A stretch of 64,000 nt of DNA from Panorpa germanica (lineage: Eukaryota; Arthropoda; Insecta; Mecoptera; Panorpidae). Under the pieces are notes generated by a model. It saw only the letters and a list, made by a program, of their open reading frames with translations. It ran no database searches and was not told the DNA's origin. The DNA is taken from positions 45,694,347 through 45,758,346 of the forward strand of contig OY783203.1 in the NCBI GenBank assembly GCA_963678705.1, written 5' to 3'. Every line of letters starts with the position of its first letter. Positions within the stretch are counted from its first letter, which is position 1. Shown here piece by piece: positions 41,016-53,100 of the stretch. The position numbers and the translations under genes are program-made.

Positions 41016-41482
41016 ATATAAACATACACCTGGAATATTATAATAGTAGGTGGAAACAATACAGAGAAGAATATGCTATGCAAAATCATCTACGCATTTG
41101 AATTTATCAGAATTCATTGTCATGTCTTTGTAATAATTTCAATTAATTTAAAAGTAAAATTCATTTATCTAACTTCTTATCTAGAAGGTTAACAGTGTGG
41201 AACTAATAATTAGTGATCTAATAGATGTCATTTCGAGGGTTGAAAACTAAGCTAAGGATATGTGTAACAATATTAGTAATTAATAGTTTTCCTTTTAAAT
41301 AAAGGCGATCCTTAAATGTACATTAAATACCAGTAAAGTAAATATATAAGCACAAGCTATTTACTAAACTACCATATTTTCTTTATTTACTAATTATAAA
41401 ACCATTACATTAAATTAGGTTAAACGTATTATCTATGCACATATTACCATCTAAATACAACTTACTGTGGCACTTAGTTAAG

Positions 41483-41580
41483 CAGAGGCTGCCAAACATT
41501 TCTCATATTGGGCCTGATATCTAAAGACGACAATTGATATGTAATTTATCGCCTGCAGGCTGACTATTTAATCTATTGTA
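41483..41580. mobile_element. Possible hAT terminal fragment
   Basis: CAGAGGCTGCCAAACATTT resembles the widespread hAT terminus CAGTGGTTCCCAAAC. No opposite end was found. Confidence 0.3.
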
Positions 41581-42433
41581 AAGAAATATTTCTTATTGCT
41601 TTATAATTTTTACTTAAATTTATTTAAGGAGGTATAAGATCTTTACGTAAATGGACAAAATACTCAAATCGTTAAATTTAGCGGATCGACAATAGTTGTA
41701 ATACATGCAAATACAATACAGTCTCAAAATTTTAGTGACCTAGGGTTCATAGATTTATTGCTGCATCCATTCAAAAATTAATTTATATATATATCATAAC
41801 TTTTAACATTGAAAAAATTAGGACATGTTTTTCAAAAACACCGTATTTATAAAAAAATTTTGTTGAAACTATTAAAAAAAGAAAATTACCACATGGTTGC
41901 CTATTTACGCAAATAATTAAATAACAGCTACAGTAAATGACGAGAGGGAAATTCAATTCAAAATAAAAGGAGATCATATTCCAAGAAATGAATAAAGTTA
42001 AGCTAAGTGTTACACCATCATACGTTTCTCTTATTTAAACTCTAATAATAGAGAAACTTCGCAAATGCCCCAACACTGCTGCTGTTGCTGCTTTGATGTT
42101 TCTCTACCATTCATATATATTTTCTTGGGTAAAGATAACCTTGCGAAAATATTAATTTTATTTATTTTCATAGATAATCCGCAGGCCGGAATCTGTTTAC
42201 ATCTGATAGAGCACTAATCAGAGTGTCAGTCAATAAAATGCTTCAACAAACCAGATGCATTAATGTGCAGTGTACAGCACACACCCACACAAACACATTG
42301 ACATTGGTCACACACATACATCTCATACGAGCATGCAATTGAATCAGTATCAGTCTCCAGTATCACTATCAAGATTCTAGATGTTTAGTTATCTTTGTTT
42401 TTAATCGCATCTCGGGAGTGCGGAGATATCAGG

Positions 42434-42482
42434 GTAACAGGTAACAGGTAACATGCAACATGCAACAAGCAGCAAGCAGCGG
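42434..42482. repeat. Heptamer array with stepwise drift
   Basis: Seven 7-bp units read GTAACAG, GTAACAG, GTAACAT, GCAACAT, GCAACAA, GCAGCAA, GCAGCGG. Neighbouring units differ by no more than one base, except the last pair, which differs by two. The two ends share only three of seven positions. Confidence 0.85.
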
Positions 42483-43105
42483 TCCAGTGCGTGTTGACGT
42501 TGATCTCCAAAGATACGATATCATCAGGTAGAACTTAGATAAGCTCTAAAGCGGCTCTTGGATATCTTAGAAGGAAATTAACACAGTTATACTGCTTTAA
42601 TAATTATTTATCTGATTATAAATATATTATCATAGATTTCATAATTAAAAATATTTTGTCAACGTGTATGAATATCACCTCCGGCTGCGGCGGTCCATTG
42701 AAGTTCATTGCGCTACTGTTTAACAATTTCCTCTCTAGTCTCTAACGATTTGACGGCAACATTTATTACCATCAGAATTGACGGCTAAAATCAGAGTCTT
42801 CAAAGCTACCAATATTTTACTACAACATTAATACAAATTAGACCTTTGATATAATATTAGTAAATACATCTTTTAGACCCTTATGTGAAAACTTATTTGC
42901 AACTCCAAGAAAGAAGTGCAAAGGAAAAGAAAAGAAAGCAAAAAAGAAGAAGTACCAACCAACGGGAATTTCTTTCTCTCTGTTTAGCAATGGCCTACAT
43001 TCAGTTTGCAATAGTTACTATAGGTAAACTGTAAATGAATGATAAATAATAAAACACTGTACCGGAACTGGACACGTTTTCTTTATAGACAACACTTTGG
43101 GCGCG

Positions 43106-43187
43106 TCCACTAAGCTATCAAAACGATCACGGTTGCCAAGTTTGTATGGGAGAAAGAATGTTTTGATCATTGTGAACGCTTAGTGGA
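43106..43187. mobile_element. Tiny inverted-repeat element
   Basis: GTCCACTAAGCTATCAAAAC on the left and the complement of the right end, TTCCACTAAGCGTTCACAATG, share CCACTAAGC. A second inner pair (ATCAAAAC and GTTTTGAT) is also inverted. About 80 bp, non-coding; a very small MITE or foldback. No clear target duplication. Confidence 0.35.
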
Positions 43188-43744
43188 ACTTTAATTATAG
43201 AATTGTTCAAAATATTTATAGCAAATATTCGAACTCCATACTACAAACTCTCAATAGGAGACGTGCATATTTTAAAGCTCCTTTAAACTGGGAAACAATT
43301 TAAGCATGGTATAAATAGAAGCTTGTTCAATAAATCGAAATCTAATAATTAAAAAGTCATATTTGATGGATCTACTACAACACACGGCACACCGTTAAAA
43401 CGCCAATTAATTTTGCCTGCTGTAGAGACGAATCAATTTCAACTATTACGGCAATTAGAAATATACATAAAGTTTATAATGAAAGTCAACGTAGCTTTAA
43501 TGGCTTAAAGCGTTTTCCAAATATTTTGCGAGGAGGTATAGACTATAGGTTATTATACACGAATACGATACGATATACTCGTACGGATATATTCACTATA
43601 TACCCTTTAAATGTAAAGATAAATAACTCATTGGCTGTTTAATTAGTATTCACCGATTTCTACCCCTTTAAAAAAGGGTTGAGTAGGCGTGTTACGAGCT
43701 GCGATGCTTTAAACATTTCCCAAAGCTATTAGATATTGATGACA

Positions 43745-43788
43745 GGTAACAGCAGGGTAACAGCACGGTAACAGAATGGCAGAATGGC
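43745..43788. repeat. Tandem repeats, 11-bp then 8-bp period
   Basis: GGTAACAGCA recurs at 43745 and 43756, and as GGTAACAGAA at 43767. Then AGAATGGC occurs twice at 43773-43788. It resembles the GGTAACAG units at 42434. Confidence 0.7.
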
Positions 43789-44508
43789 AAGGACATGAGC
43801 GTAAAGCAATAAATGATGCTGCGTTATTTAATATCCTATTCCGGGGTGGATATATGTCAGTACCTTTTTTTTAACATAAAAACACAGTTTAAAAGGGCAT
43901 TGGACAGTCATGCTAAGGATGATCAGAAATAATTAATCATATATAGAACTCGATTGATTTATATCGATGATAATGGAACCAGAGCTTAACTACACGCAGA
44001 TACAGATTTAGATCTAAGAGAGAGCTCATCATTCGCTGATTCATAGCCTTTTGGGACAATATTAGACCTCTCTTAGCCTCTATATACGTACTTCATATTG
44101 CAATGACCCAGAAATTCAATCTTTGTAAATCTAACCCTAATTTTTTTATGTTCAACGCTTTTTACATCATAGAAGGGTTTGAAAAGCTCAAAGTTTTACT
44201 TTTTACATTTGCAAAGGAGTGCTTTTGACTACCTAATTAAATCCTAGTAATATATAATTAAAAAAGTTATCATTTCATTATTTTATTGCTATTTAAAAAT
44301 ACTTTAGTCCTCTGGATGTTCAGAAGAAGTTTTATGATTATGTTATTGTGAAAAAAGTTAGGCTTATTTTTCAAAAAGCCGAAAAGTGACTCACACAACG
44401 TTGTATATTAAATAAATTTGTTTACGTAAAAGGTAACTTTTTAAACTCATATTTTATCTAAATACACAAGGAAATAAAATACAGAAAGTTCACTTAATAA
44501 GGAACTAA

Positions 44509-44690
44509 GAAGGGAAAATATGCGGTATGTGCGGAAAGAAAGAGGAAAAATTAGAGGACATTAAGAGCAGGTGTCGGAAGAACATGGTGAAGATTCTTTA
44601 AGGAAAGAGCGAAGGAAGAGTATGGTTGGTAGAAATAACGAGAAAGAAAAGAGAGAAAAAAGAAAAACGAGAGCAAGATATACATTAATT
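44509..44690 (+). pseudogene. Decayed LINE fragment (zinc-finger C-terminus)
   Basis: Reading from 44521 gives CGMCGKKEEKLEDIKSRC, then a stop, then SEGRVWLVEITRKKREKK in the same frame. The CxxC...C module followed by a Trp-containing Lys/Arg/Glu-rich tail is the C-terminus of a non-LTR retrotransposon type I associate with Hymenoptera. The His expected in the finger is not seen. Purine-rich DNA and an internal stop mark it as dead. Confidence 0.5.
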
Positions 44691-45556
44691 ATAAATTTCA
44701 ATGTATACATACAATGAAGTGGCCTTTAACATTGGTAACTTAGAAAATGAATTGTGAAATAAATGTAAACAGATTGTAAGTACAAAAAGGCAAATACAAT
44801 CAGAATAAATACAATACAATAGTTAATAAATAAATTATAAATATTTTATTTTTATTTAAGATTATGTAAAATAAATTTCATTCATCATTTTATTTTTTTA
44901 TACAATTAGTGAATTTTAATTTTTACATTAATAGTCGATAAAAATCAAAATTACTTCTATTATCAGTAACTGTGTGATAAATAATTTTCTTTATAGAAGA
45001 AATAACACATCACCACTTTTTAAAAAAATATATTTATTTTGATCTCATTCCTGTTTAGATTGTGTAACGTTATATGTTTGATAAGTTAAGTAAGTATACA
45101 ACCAAGGAACGCACGCTATATTTCCTCTAACGCAAACTACAATCACTATGTGAGTGCGGGCCTAAAATGTTATTAATATTGCATTTGACTAATTACAGGA
45201 AGGAATAAAATAAAATTCACCATCGTATCGTCATATAGGTCCTCTAACCCCTTTCAAGCCTGAGTAACCGACGAACTCACGTAATTTGACCTATAGTATC
45301 TAAAATATTATATTTCAGGAGCCATAAACTTTAAACGATCGCGTAACTTAGTGATCATAGCGGTTCCTATGATTTCAACGATTTTCACTTCGAATCTATT
45401 CAATATCATCCTTTAAAATGAAAGTATTTCATAAAGTAGATATGTAGCTAAATTGTCTAACGACATAAACTATAAAATAATAAAAAAACATATGAAACTT
45501 TTACATGTTTAAAGTAAAAAACCAGGAAATGACTACGATCAGCAAACAGGTCGCGT

Positions 45557-45580
45557 GCCACCATGCCACCATGCCGCCTT
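45557..45580. repeat. 8-bp tandem array, three copies
   Basis: GCCACCAT, GCCACCAT, GCCGCCTT in exact register. The units happen to resemble a strong translation-start context, but no long frame follows. Confidence 0.75.
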
Positions 45581-45999
45581 GCTCGAATTCCTTGAGGGTG
45601 CCGACGATATAAAGTAACAGGTGCATTTGATATCGTACAGCTTGGTAGTAGAGTAAGCTTAAGCATACTTGATCGATTTAAGAGCTATTAATAACACTAC
45701 CCATACTAATAAAGTCTATGCAAATTATGATTCATAGGACGAAAATAGAATGGAAATGTATTCTTAAATATTTCAAGTATTTTTGAAGAACAAAAACTTA
45801 TTAAAATGAATAAAGGAGAATATATATATTTAGTAAAATCATAAACCACAGAGAAAACAATATGGCTGTTATCAATCTGTACATTCTATTGATAAAGAAA
45901 TTTAATTCAGTTATTCAAATCACTCATCTAATACAGAAAAGTATCCGCAGTGTATGTAAGGTTTATGTAACATAAGAAAATTAACTTTTATATAAATAA

Positions 46000-46560
46000 T
46001 TTTAGGTGTTTTATATGCTTGATTTATTTTATTTATTTATTTATTTTATATTTTATAATTTTATATGCTTTCCTCTCTATTTTTCCAGTATCTCTTGCCT
46101 TTCTCTTCGTTTCCCAATCTTCTTTTCTCGTATGTATTTCGGTATCTCTTTCTCTTGTATCTTTCATTATATTTTTTCCATTCTTTTCTGCTGCAAAGCA
46201 TCTCTCTGTCTCTGCTTCTTAGCTCCACTTCCACACTTGTGCCTTCTTCTCTTCTTCTCTCTGCCTCTTCTGTCGTTATTTCATTCCTTTTAAAGCACTC
46301 CTTTCTCCTTTTCGTTCCTCCTCTTCCTCTCTTATTTTCTTTAGGATCTCGCCTACAGTATTTCTCATTTTCTCCTCTAATCTAATTGGCCTTCTTCCTA
46401 CTTCGGTTTTATTTTGTCCCTTTTTACCTCCTTTATTACCATATATTCCGGCGTGCACTTGTCCAGCCCTAATACCCATTTTACATATCTTTCTTGGATT
46501 TTTTTCAATAAATATATAGTCAATTAAACCCAGAAAATACAACGATGCTGAAAATCGATC
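46000..46560 (-). pseudogene. Decayed LINE fragment, post-RT region
   Basis: On the minus strand 46506-46401 encodes ERYVKWVLGLDKCTPEYMV and then KEVKRDK, a segment found between reverse transcriptase and the terminal zinc finger in non-LTR elements I associate with Hymenoptera. After a frameshift it continues as VGRRPIRLEEKMRNTVGEIL and, after another, as KEIPKYIREKK. Frameshifts and stops make it a dead copy. The strong C/T bias of the + strand over this region, which opens long spurious + frames, is the complement of Lys/Glu/Arg-rich coding. Confidence 0.65.
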
Positions 46561-47339
46561 CCGAAGGCACAAGAACCTGCCGAAAGCTCCTCAATGCTCT
46601 CGTCCACTATCCCACCTGGTTGAAAATTACATATCAACTGTGCAATAGACTTAGCATAGATATTCAAATTTTCTACTGTTGACAAAGACAATTTTGTATT
46701 ATAATGTTTCAGTGATCAATACTTTAACAATTGTGAGACCGACGATTCATTTTTCAATTACTTTATTGCCTTATATATTTTAACGAGTATGTGACATGTA
46801 AATAAGCACATAAATAATAATTAGCAGACGATAAAGCCACGGCCACGGCCCTCTCGTATATAAGGCGTAAACAGTTATTATATGTCACCGATCACTGATT
46901 GTATTTGACAGAAGCGAAAACCAAAAGACAACCATGTTTTCCCAAGAGACTAACTCGAAATTAACACTGAAAATAACAGTAATCGAGTATTAATAAAATT
47001 ATAGTTCATACACGTAAATGTCACAAGAGAAACTTGTCCCGTACCGATGTCACCTGAAAACAAATTAATAAGGTAGATTCACAATTGGGTGGATAACTAC
47101 AGCTAAATACATTTTGTAACGTTTATATAATATTTACCTTTAAACGTATTTGCTACATTCTTTTTGTATATTTATTTATACTTTATGCCTTACGGTTTTA
47201 CTAATCCCTTACATTTTATTTAATTTCATTACAACACATTCTCATCTCACTAAAATACAACAGATCTCTGTAATACAACTATTTCCTGTACTTCAACTGA
47301 ACCAGTTTCTTCCGTTGTCTTGTCTCCAATTTAGAGAGC

Positions 47340-47830
47340 GTTGCCCTCCGTAGAGTCGTTATTCCTTTACCTCCCCTTCTCGTATTTTTTCTCGTATTTT
47401 TCCTGATTTCACGTCTAGTCTTCCTCGATACCTATGTATCTTCTATTTAGCTTTGTTATTAAATTCTAGCTAATTTCTTGCTTCGCTTTCTTCCACTACT
47501 TTAAACATTTTTAAATTCTAATAGTGTTCGTCTCTCTTATTCTGCTCCATCTCTTTTTCTACTACGTCTTCCTTCCTACCTATCATAACCTGTCATTTCT
47601 CTACTTCCTCTGTTTTCATTGCCTATCCTAAATGTCGCGATCGTTCTAGTTTATTTACTTCCCTGTCCTAGATATTTCGACCTCCTTCTCGTCCACAGTT
47701 TTCTGTATCTTACATTATACCACGATTCCTCTATCTTACTCAACCTTTTCTGCTGCTACTCTTCTACATCACATTCTCTTATCATCCCCTCTATTCTCTT
47801 TCCTCTTCCTTCACAATAACCTCTCCTTTC
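47340..47830 (-). pseudogene. Second decayed LINE fragment, more C-terminal
   Basis: On the minus strand about 47735-47690 reads IEESWYNVRYRKLW, and about 47641-47583 reads ATFRIGNENRGSREMTGYDR with stops between. These match the xESxYNxxY and xARFRLGNExR-type blocks before the zinc finger of the same LINE class. It is a separate copy from that at 46000-46560, since it carries a more C-terminal part yet lies upstream in the minus direction. Confidence 0.6.
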
Positions 47831-47904
47831 CTTGGCCCATCTCGTATTCTATTTCACACATTTTGAACATTTAAAATTTATATGTGTAAATCTAACTGTA
47901 TAGA

Positions 47905-47956
47905 ACATCTAAAAAGCCCCTGTAGTTTCGGATTCTTGTATATCAGTACGGCACTG
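47905..47956. mobile_element. hAT-like terminal fragment
   Basis: The complement of the right end reads CAGTGCCGTACTGATATAC and matches the right terminus of the MITE at 29894-30132 (CAGTGCCGTACCGAG). The opposite end was not found. Confidence 0.4.
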
Positions 47957-48611
47957 GTTATGGTAACACAACATGTTTTCACAAACAACACGCGAATATT
48001 GAGTTTTACTCGTAGTTTTAAACTTTAATAAACCCAAGCAAACTAAATTAGGATCCAGGAGTGTTATTACAGGTAATAACTAATTGAATATTGTGAAACT
48101 TATATATTTACGTAATAATTTTGCATCAGAATTTAAAGTATATAAACTTAACGTCAACATTATTGCTGAAACTGAGAGTTTTACAACACTGTCAGACTGT
48201 GCAACCAGTATGCAAAAGTAATCAAACCATCAGAACGGGACACTGTCAGAAACAAATGTTTCTACTACTCGGATAAAGAATTGTCAAAGGTACATATACT
48301 AAATATTGTACAAATTATTATTTTTATTAAATTTTATGACTGTACTGTAATTTCGAGTTCGATTTTTAGACCGCCGCATTCTGGGTTCACTTATTGTTTT
48401 TAATAATGGATTGTATAAAATATATAATAGAAAACAAACTATTGAATAGTTTGAAGCCCTCGGGGTAGCTCTTGCTGATTAATACCTCTCCGCTGCTAAT
48501 AAATATGACACAATTGATACATAAATATAACTTTTCTTAAATAACTTTAATTCATGCACTTAACTGTTGACTCTGATACTTATACCATTAGCGATTTGTT
48601 AATTATGTATG

Positions 48612-49225
48612 GTACAGATTGGTGCGACATAAACATGCAACATCCAACATTTATATATTTTCATTTATAAGTTGACATTATTTAGACATGAGTGTAGTTA
48701 CTAAATGTGTTGTACTTTATCATATACCCTAGTGCGACATAAACATGCGACACTAATAAAACCCTTACTTATGCTATTTTTTAAAATTCTAGGTAGTATT
48801 TTTATGAAACAAAAATGTTTCAATCCTAAGTCGGAACATCTAAAGAAATTACGGTTTTGAATGTGATCTCGTCCTACCTACCTACCAGTATAATCTCAAT
48901 GTGCGTTGACGTTTTTTTTAGTTGTGTACAGTAAATAAATAACAATAATTGAAAATGGTGTTGAAGTGGACAAATGAAATAGACCTCAACAATAGCCTTA
49001 GAATAGAGTTAATAGAATAGAAACACAGTTTGACAGAAGTAATTACGAGTTAGCAGAGACCTTGCTAAATAACTGAGTTTTTTTTCTAAAGCTGGTTGAG
49101 GGAATTCGTTCGAAATATGAAAGCTTCCGACATATTAAGTTGCACGTCGCACTAGTGTGGACCTGTTGTACAATTTCTTACAACAAATGTTGGATGTCGC
49201 ATGTTTAAGTCGCACGTATGTGTAC
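48612..49225. mobile_element. Foldback-like element with iterated subterminal repeats
   Basis: The terminal 43 bp (48612-48654 and the complement of 49183-49225) match at 37 of 43 positions around GTGCGACATAAACATGC. The same motif recurs in direct orientation at 48732-48752. An inner inverted pair CTAGTGCGAC occurs at 48729-48738 and 49146-49155. Total 614 bp with no coding capacity. No clear target duplication, so the superfamily is unassigned; iterated termini fit foldback, MULE-like or P/hAT-derived non-autonomous elements. Confidence 0.65.
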
Positions 49226-49936
49226 GAGTCTTAACATAGCACATATGAGAGGAGTATGAGGTGAAAATATGAATCAAAACGAAACATCAGGAAACAGGGA
49301 AGGTATTAAACTTTCCTCTATACAATATAAAGTCTGGTGTCAAAGGAAACTCACTTCTACAGTCAACAGATGTTTCGATGTACTATATTTCATATTTCAT
49401 TGGATATGCAAATATGCAAATATACTAATATGCAAATATGTTATTCTACAAGTATACAAAACAGGGTAATATTATATGTTTCTTGAATGAGATATAAATT
49501 AAAACATTTATTTACAATTTAAGACCAATTGCGACATATGTCATACCTCGGTATACTTCGGTAAAGTTCGGTTTGCAATATATAGAAGAAATGAATCAGT
49601 AATAAAAAGAACCTGTGTCATAAATGAATTTACACCGCAATATAGAAAAATAATAAGTGCTCGCGTGTTAAAACTATATATAGTTTAATTTATTTACGTT
49701 ATTAATTAATTTATTACTTTATATATTGTAATAATATACTTTTATGTAACATTTTATATAAATTGTTAATTGCAAGTTATAAGCGTTAAATTATATGGAA
49801 TAAATATCTAAAATCAACAATAGAAGATAATAAAAAAAATTTATTTTCATTCTGGTTTAATTTGTGTACAAACAAATTGTAAAAGAAGATTATATCCACA
49901 AAAATACAAATGTAAGACTGGTGGGTCTGCTGGTTC

Positions 49937-49941
49937 AATCC
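49937..49941. other. Target-site duplication AATCC, left copy
   Basis: AATCC directly before the left LTR, repeated directly after the right LTR at 53668-53672. A 5-bp duplication is usual for Ty1/copia integration. Confidence 0.9.
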
Positions 49942-50146
49942 TGTTGGAATTACAATACATTCATTCTTAAATTAAATTACTGAAACTGGTTTTGTTTTTG
50001 TTTATATAAAACTATTATATTAAATTCAATTGTTTTATGTCTATAAGAAATTTTTACTGATTTTTTTCTGTATAATTTCAGTCTGAGGACTTATTGATTA
50101 ATAAAATATTTAATATATAACTGTGCATATAATATCTGCTTCAATA
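49942..50146 (+). repeat. Copia element left LTR (205 bp)
   Basis: Begins TGTTGGAATT like Drosophila copia LTRs and ends TTCAATA. By eye it is identical over 205 bases to the right LTR. TATATAAA at 50003-50010 is a probable promoter TATA box, and AATAAA at 50100-50105 a probable polyadenylation signal. The 3' terminus is ATA, not the usual CA; the target duplication and the adjacent primer site fix the boundary. Confidence 0.92.
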
Positions 50147-50160
50147 GGTTATGGGCCCAG
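50147..50160 (+). other. Copia primer-binding site (half initiator tRNA-Met)
   Basis: GGTTATGGGCCCAG directly follows the left LTR. It complements the anticodon-arm region of initiator tRNA-Met (CTGGGCCCATAACC, containing CAT), not the tRNA 3' end. This is the priming mode known from Drosophila copia, which uses a 5' half-fragment of initiator tRNA. Confidence 0.85.
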
Positions 50161-50169
50161 GCAATTAAT

Positions 50170-53100
50170 ATGACGACATCAGTGAGTGCTACAAGATTTG
50201 AGCTGTTGAGTAAGGACAATTATGAAGCCTGGAAAATTCATGTTGAGGCGCTATTGATCAAAAATGATTTGTGGGAATATGTCAGTGTTGAAAAACCGAT
50301 TCCTGTTGCTGCGGAAAATAATCAAGAAGAAAGAAATGGATGGATAAAAATTGATCGTAAAGCTAAGTCAGAAGTAATATTAGCAATTAGTTCAACGGAA
50401 TTGCAGCATGTCCGAGGTTGTAATACTTCTCATGAAGTTTGGCAAAAACTTGCCTCAGTTTATGCTTCCAAAGGACCTGCAAGAAAAGCTTTATTGCTTA
50501 AGCAACTTATGCTTCACAAGATGTCTGAATGTGGTGATGTCAGGGATCATGTAAACAAGTTTTCGGATATAGTTGATCGACTTGGAGCTATGGATATTGA
50601 AGTGAATAAAGATTTATTGTCTGTAATGTTATTATATAGTCTACCAGATAGCTATGAAGGCTTTAAATGTGCTATGGAATCACGTGATGAACTCTTGGAG
50701 GTTGAAGCTCTTAAGGTTAAGATACTTGAGAAGAGTGAAATTGGTTCAAATTCAGTTGTTGAGTTAGCTGGAAATGTAAGGGCTGAAAATCAACCGAGTT
50801 ACAAAAATATTTTTAAAGGATATTGTTTTAAATGTGGAAAACAAGGACATAAGTCTCCTGAATGTCCAACTCAATTGAAACCAAATTTCAGAAGAAATAG
50901 ACCAGATAGACAGAATAGATACACACAAGAAAACCAATGTTCTCAAGCGGATGATGATACTTTTGCAGTACTTAATGTTGAATTTGCTGGTAGTGTTCCA
51001 AGTTGTCGACCTTGGATTCTTGATAGTGGCTGTACAACACATTTATGTGGTGATAAACAATTATTTAAGTCTTTAAATGAAGAAATTAGTGGGAAAATAA
51101 ATTTGGCTAATCAAGCAAATAGTGAAATCAAAGGAAAAGGTACTGTTAATTTGTCGATTAGTAATGGTAAACAGCTGAGGTCAGTAGATTTTTCAAACAC
51201 ATTATTTGTACCAGATTTAAGGTCAAATCTAGTATCAGTTGCTAAAATTACTAATAAGGATCATGAAATTCTATTTAAAAAGGATTCAGCTGTAATTATG
51301 GATATGACTGGAAATGTTAAATTTGTTGCTGAAAGGCGTGGTGATCTCTATTATTTACAAGAAGGTAATGAAGAAGCTTGTATTGGAGAAGATAAAGCTA
51401 ATTCTGAGTTATTGATGTGGCATTGTCGTATGGGTCATTTAAATGCTAAGGATTTATTTCGGGTGATTAATCAGAATACTACAAGTAAAGTAACCTCTGA
51501 ACAATTGAAATGTTTGTCAAGATGTGAAGTGTGTCTACGAGGCAAGATGACAGGGTTACCGTTTTCAGGAAGTGAACGACAGAGTGAAGAACTTCTTGAA
51601 ATAGTTCATACAGATATTGTTGGACCGTTTAGGACACAATCAGTGAATGGAGCAAAATATTTTATTACATTTATTGATGATTATTCTCGATGGTGTGAAG
51701 TATACTTTCTTAAACAGAAGAGTGGTGCACTAGAAGCTTTCAAAATGTATCAAAATCAAGCTGAACGTATGACAGGGAAGAAGATTAAGTATCTTCAAAG
51801 TGATAATGGTAAAGAGTATTGTAATACTGAGATGGATTCTTTCCTGCGTAATCAAGGTATTCAACGTCGATTAAGTGTTGTAAGAACACCTCAGCAAAAT
51901 GGTGTTGCTGAACGTTTAAATCGAACATTAGTTGAAATGGGACGATGTTTATTACTTCAATCAAATTTATCGGATATGTTTTGGACTGATGCTGTAGCTA
52001 CAGCATGTCATTTGAGAAACAGATGTCCTTCAAGAAGTATTAATGGAGATACTCCTTATCAGAGATGGTTCAACAGGGATAAAGTTCATTTAAATTATTT
52101 ACGAGCATTTGGATCAACTGTATATGTCTTAGATAAAGATCCAACAAAAGGCAAATTATCTGATAGATCAATGAAAGGAATTTTTGTAGGTTATCCACGT
52201 GAATCAAAAGGATACAGAATTTGGTTACCAGAAAAGAGAAAATTTATTGTTGCTCGTGATGTGAAATTTATTGAAGATAATGTTACTACAGTTTTAAAGA
52301 ACCAAGAGATTAAACAGCTGATTATTAATGATTTTGAAAACAAGGATAAACCATGGATTGAATTGATAACAGGATTTAAAATTAGTAATGAGACAGAAAC
52401 TTTAGATGGAATTCCAGAAGAAAATTTAGAAGATAATGAAGAAAATGAAAATTCATCTGGTATTCAATCATCTATTCAAGAAACTCCTAGAAGAAACTCA
52501 AGAGAATATACTAGAGAAGAAAGAAGAGGACCAGGAAGACCAAAATTAATTAAAACAGGTTTGAAAGGACGTCCCAGAAAATTATCTTCAAAAGTTAATA
52601 ATTGTGAAGTTAAAGAAAGGATTGAATCTGATTCTAATGAAGATGATAATGATAATGATAATATATTTGTTGGAGTAGCTGAAGTTAAATTGGAAGATGC
52701 TATTAATTCTCAAGAGTGTGCTGAGTGGAAGAGAGCAATTAAATCAGAAGTCATAAGTTTATTAAAAAATGATACTTGGAATATTGTAAAATTACCTGAA
52801 GATCAAAGTGTTGTGGGAAGTCGAATGATTTTAACAAATAAATTTGGATCAGATGGGCTTATTGAAAAAAGAAAAGCTCGTATTGTTGCAAAAGGTTATA
52901 GTCAGAAATATGGTATTGATTATGATCAAACTTTTGCTCCAGTTGCAAGAATGGAATCAATGAGACTTTTAATTGCATTGTCTGTGGAATTAAAACTTGT
53001 AATAAGACAATTTGATGTTGTAACTGCCTATTTAAATGGAATATTAGAAGAAAATGTTTATATGGAAATACCGGATATGCTACATGAAATTTTGATGTGG

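Larger units (their letters stand above)
37255..42420. other. AT-rich DNA without recognised genes
   Basis: Apart from the dispersed repeats listed at 39955, 40750 and 41483 I see no gene, RNA or regulatory structure. Open stretches are at most 68 codons and look random. Confidence 0.6.

Noticed and set aside
46006-46385. Three overlapping + strand frames rich in Phe, Leu and Ser that look like membrane proteins
   Set aside because: They are the antisense of a Lys/Glu/Arg-rich LINE fragment on the minus strand. The hydrophobic look is an effect of the C/T-rich strand.
49930-49941. GGTTCAATCC at the copia insertion site resembling a tRNA B box
   Set aside because: It lacks one base of the B-box consensus and there is no A box upstream, so targeting to a tRNA gene is not supported.
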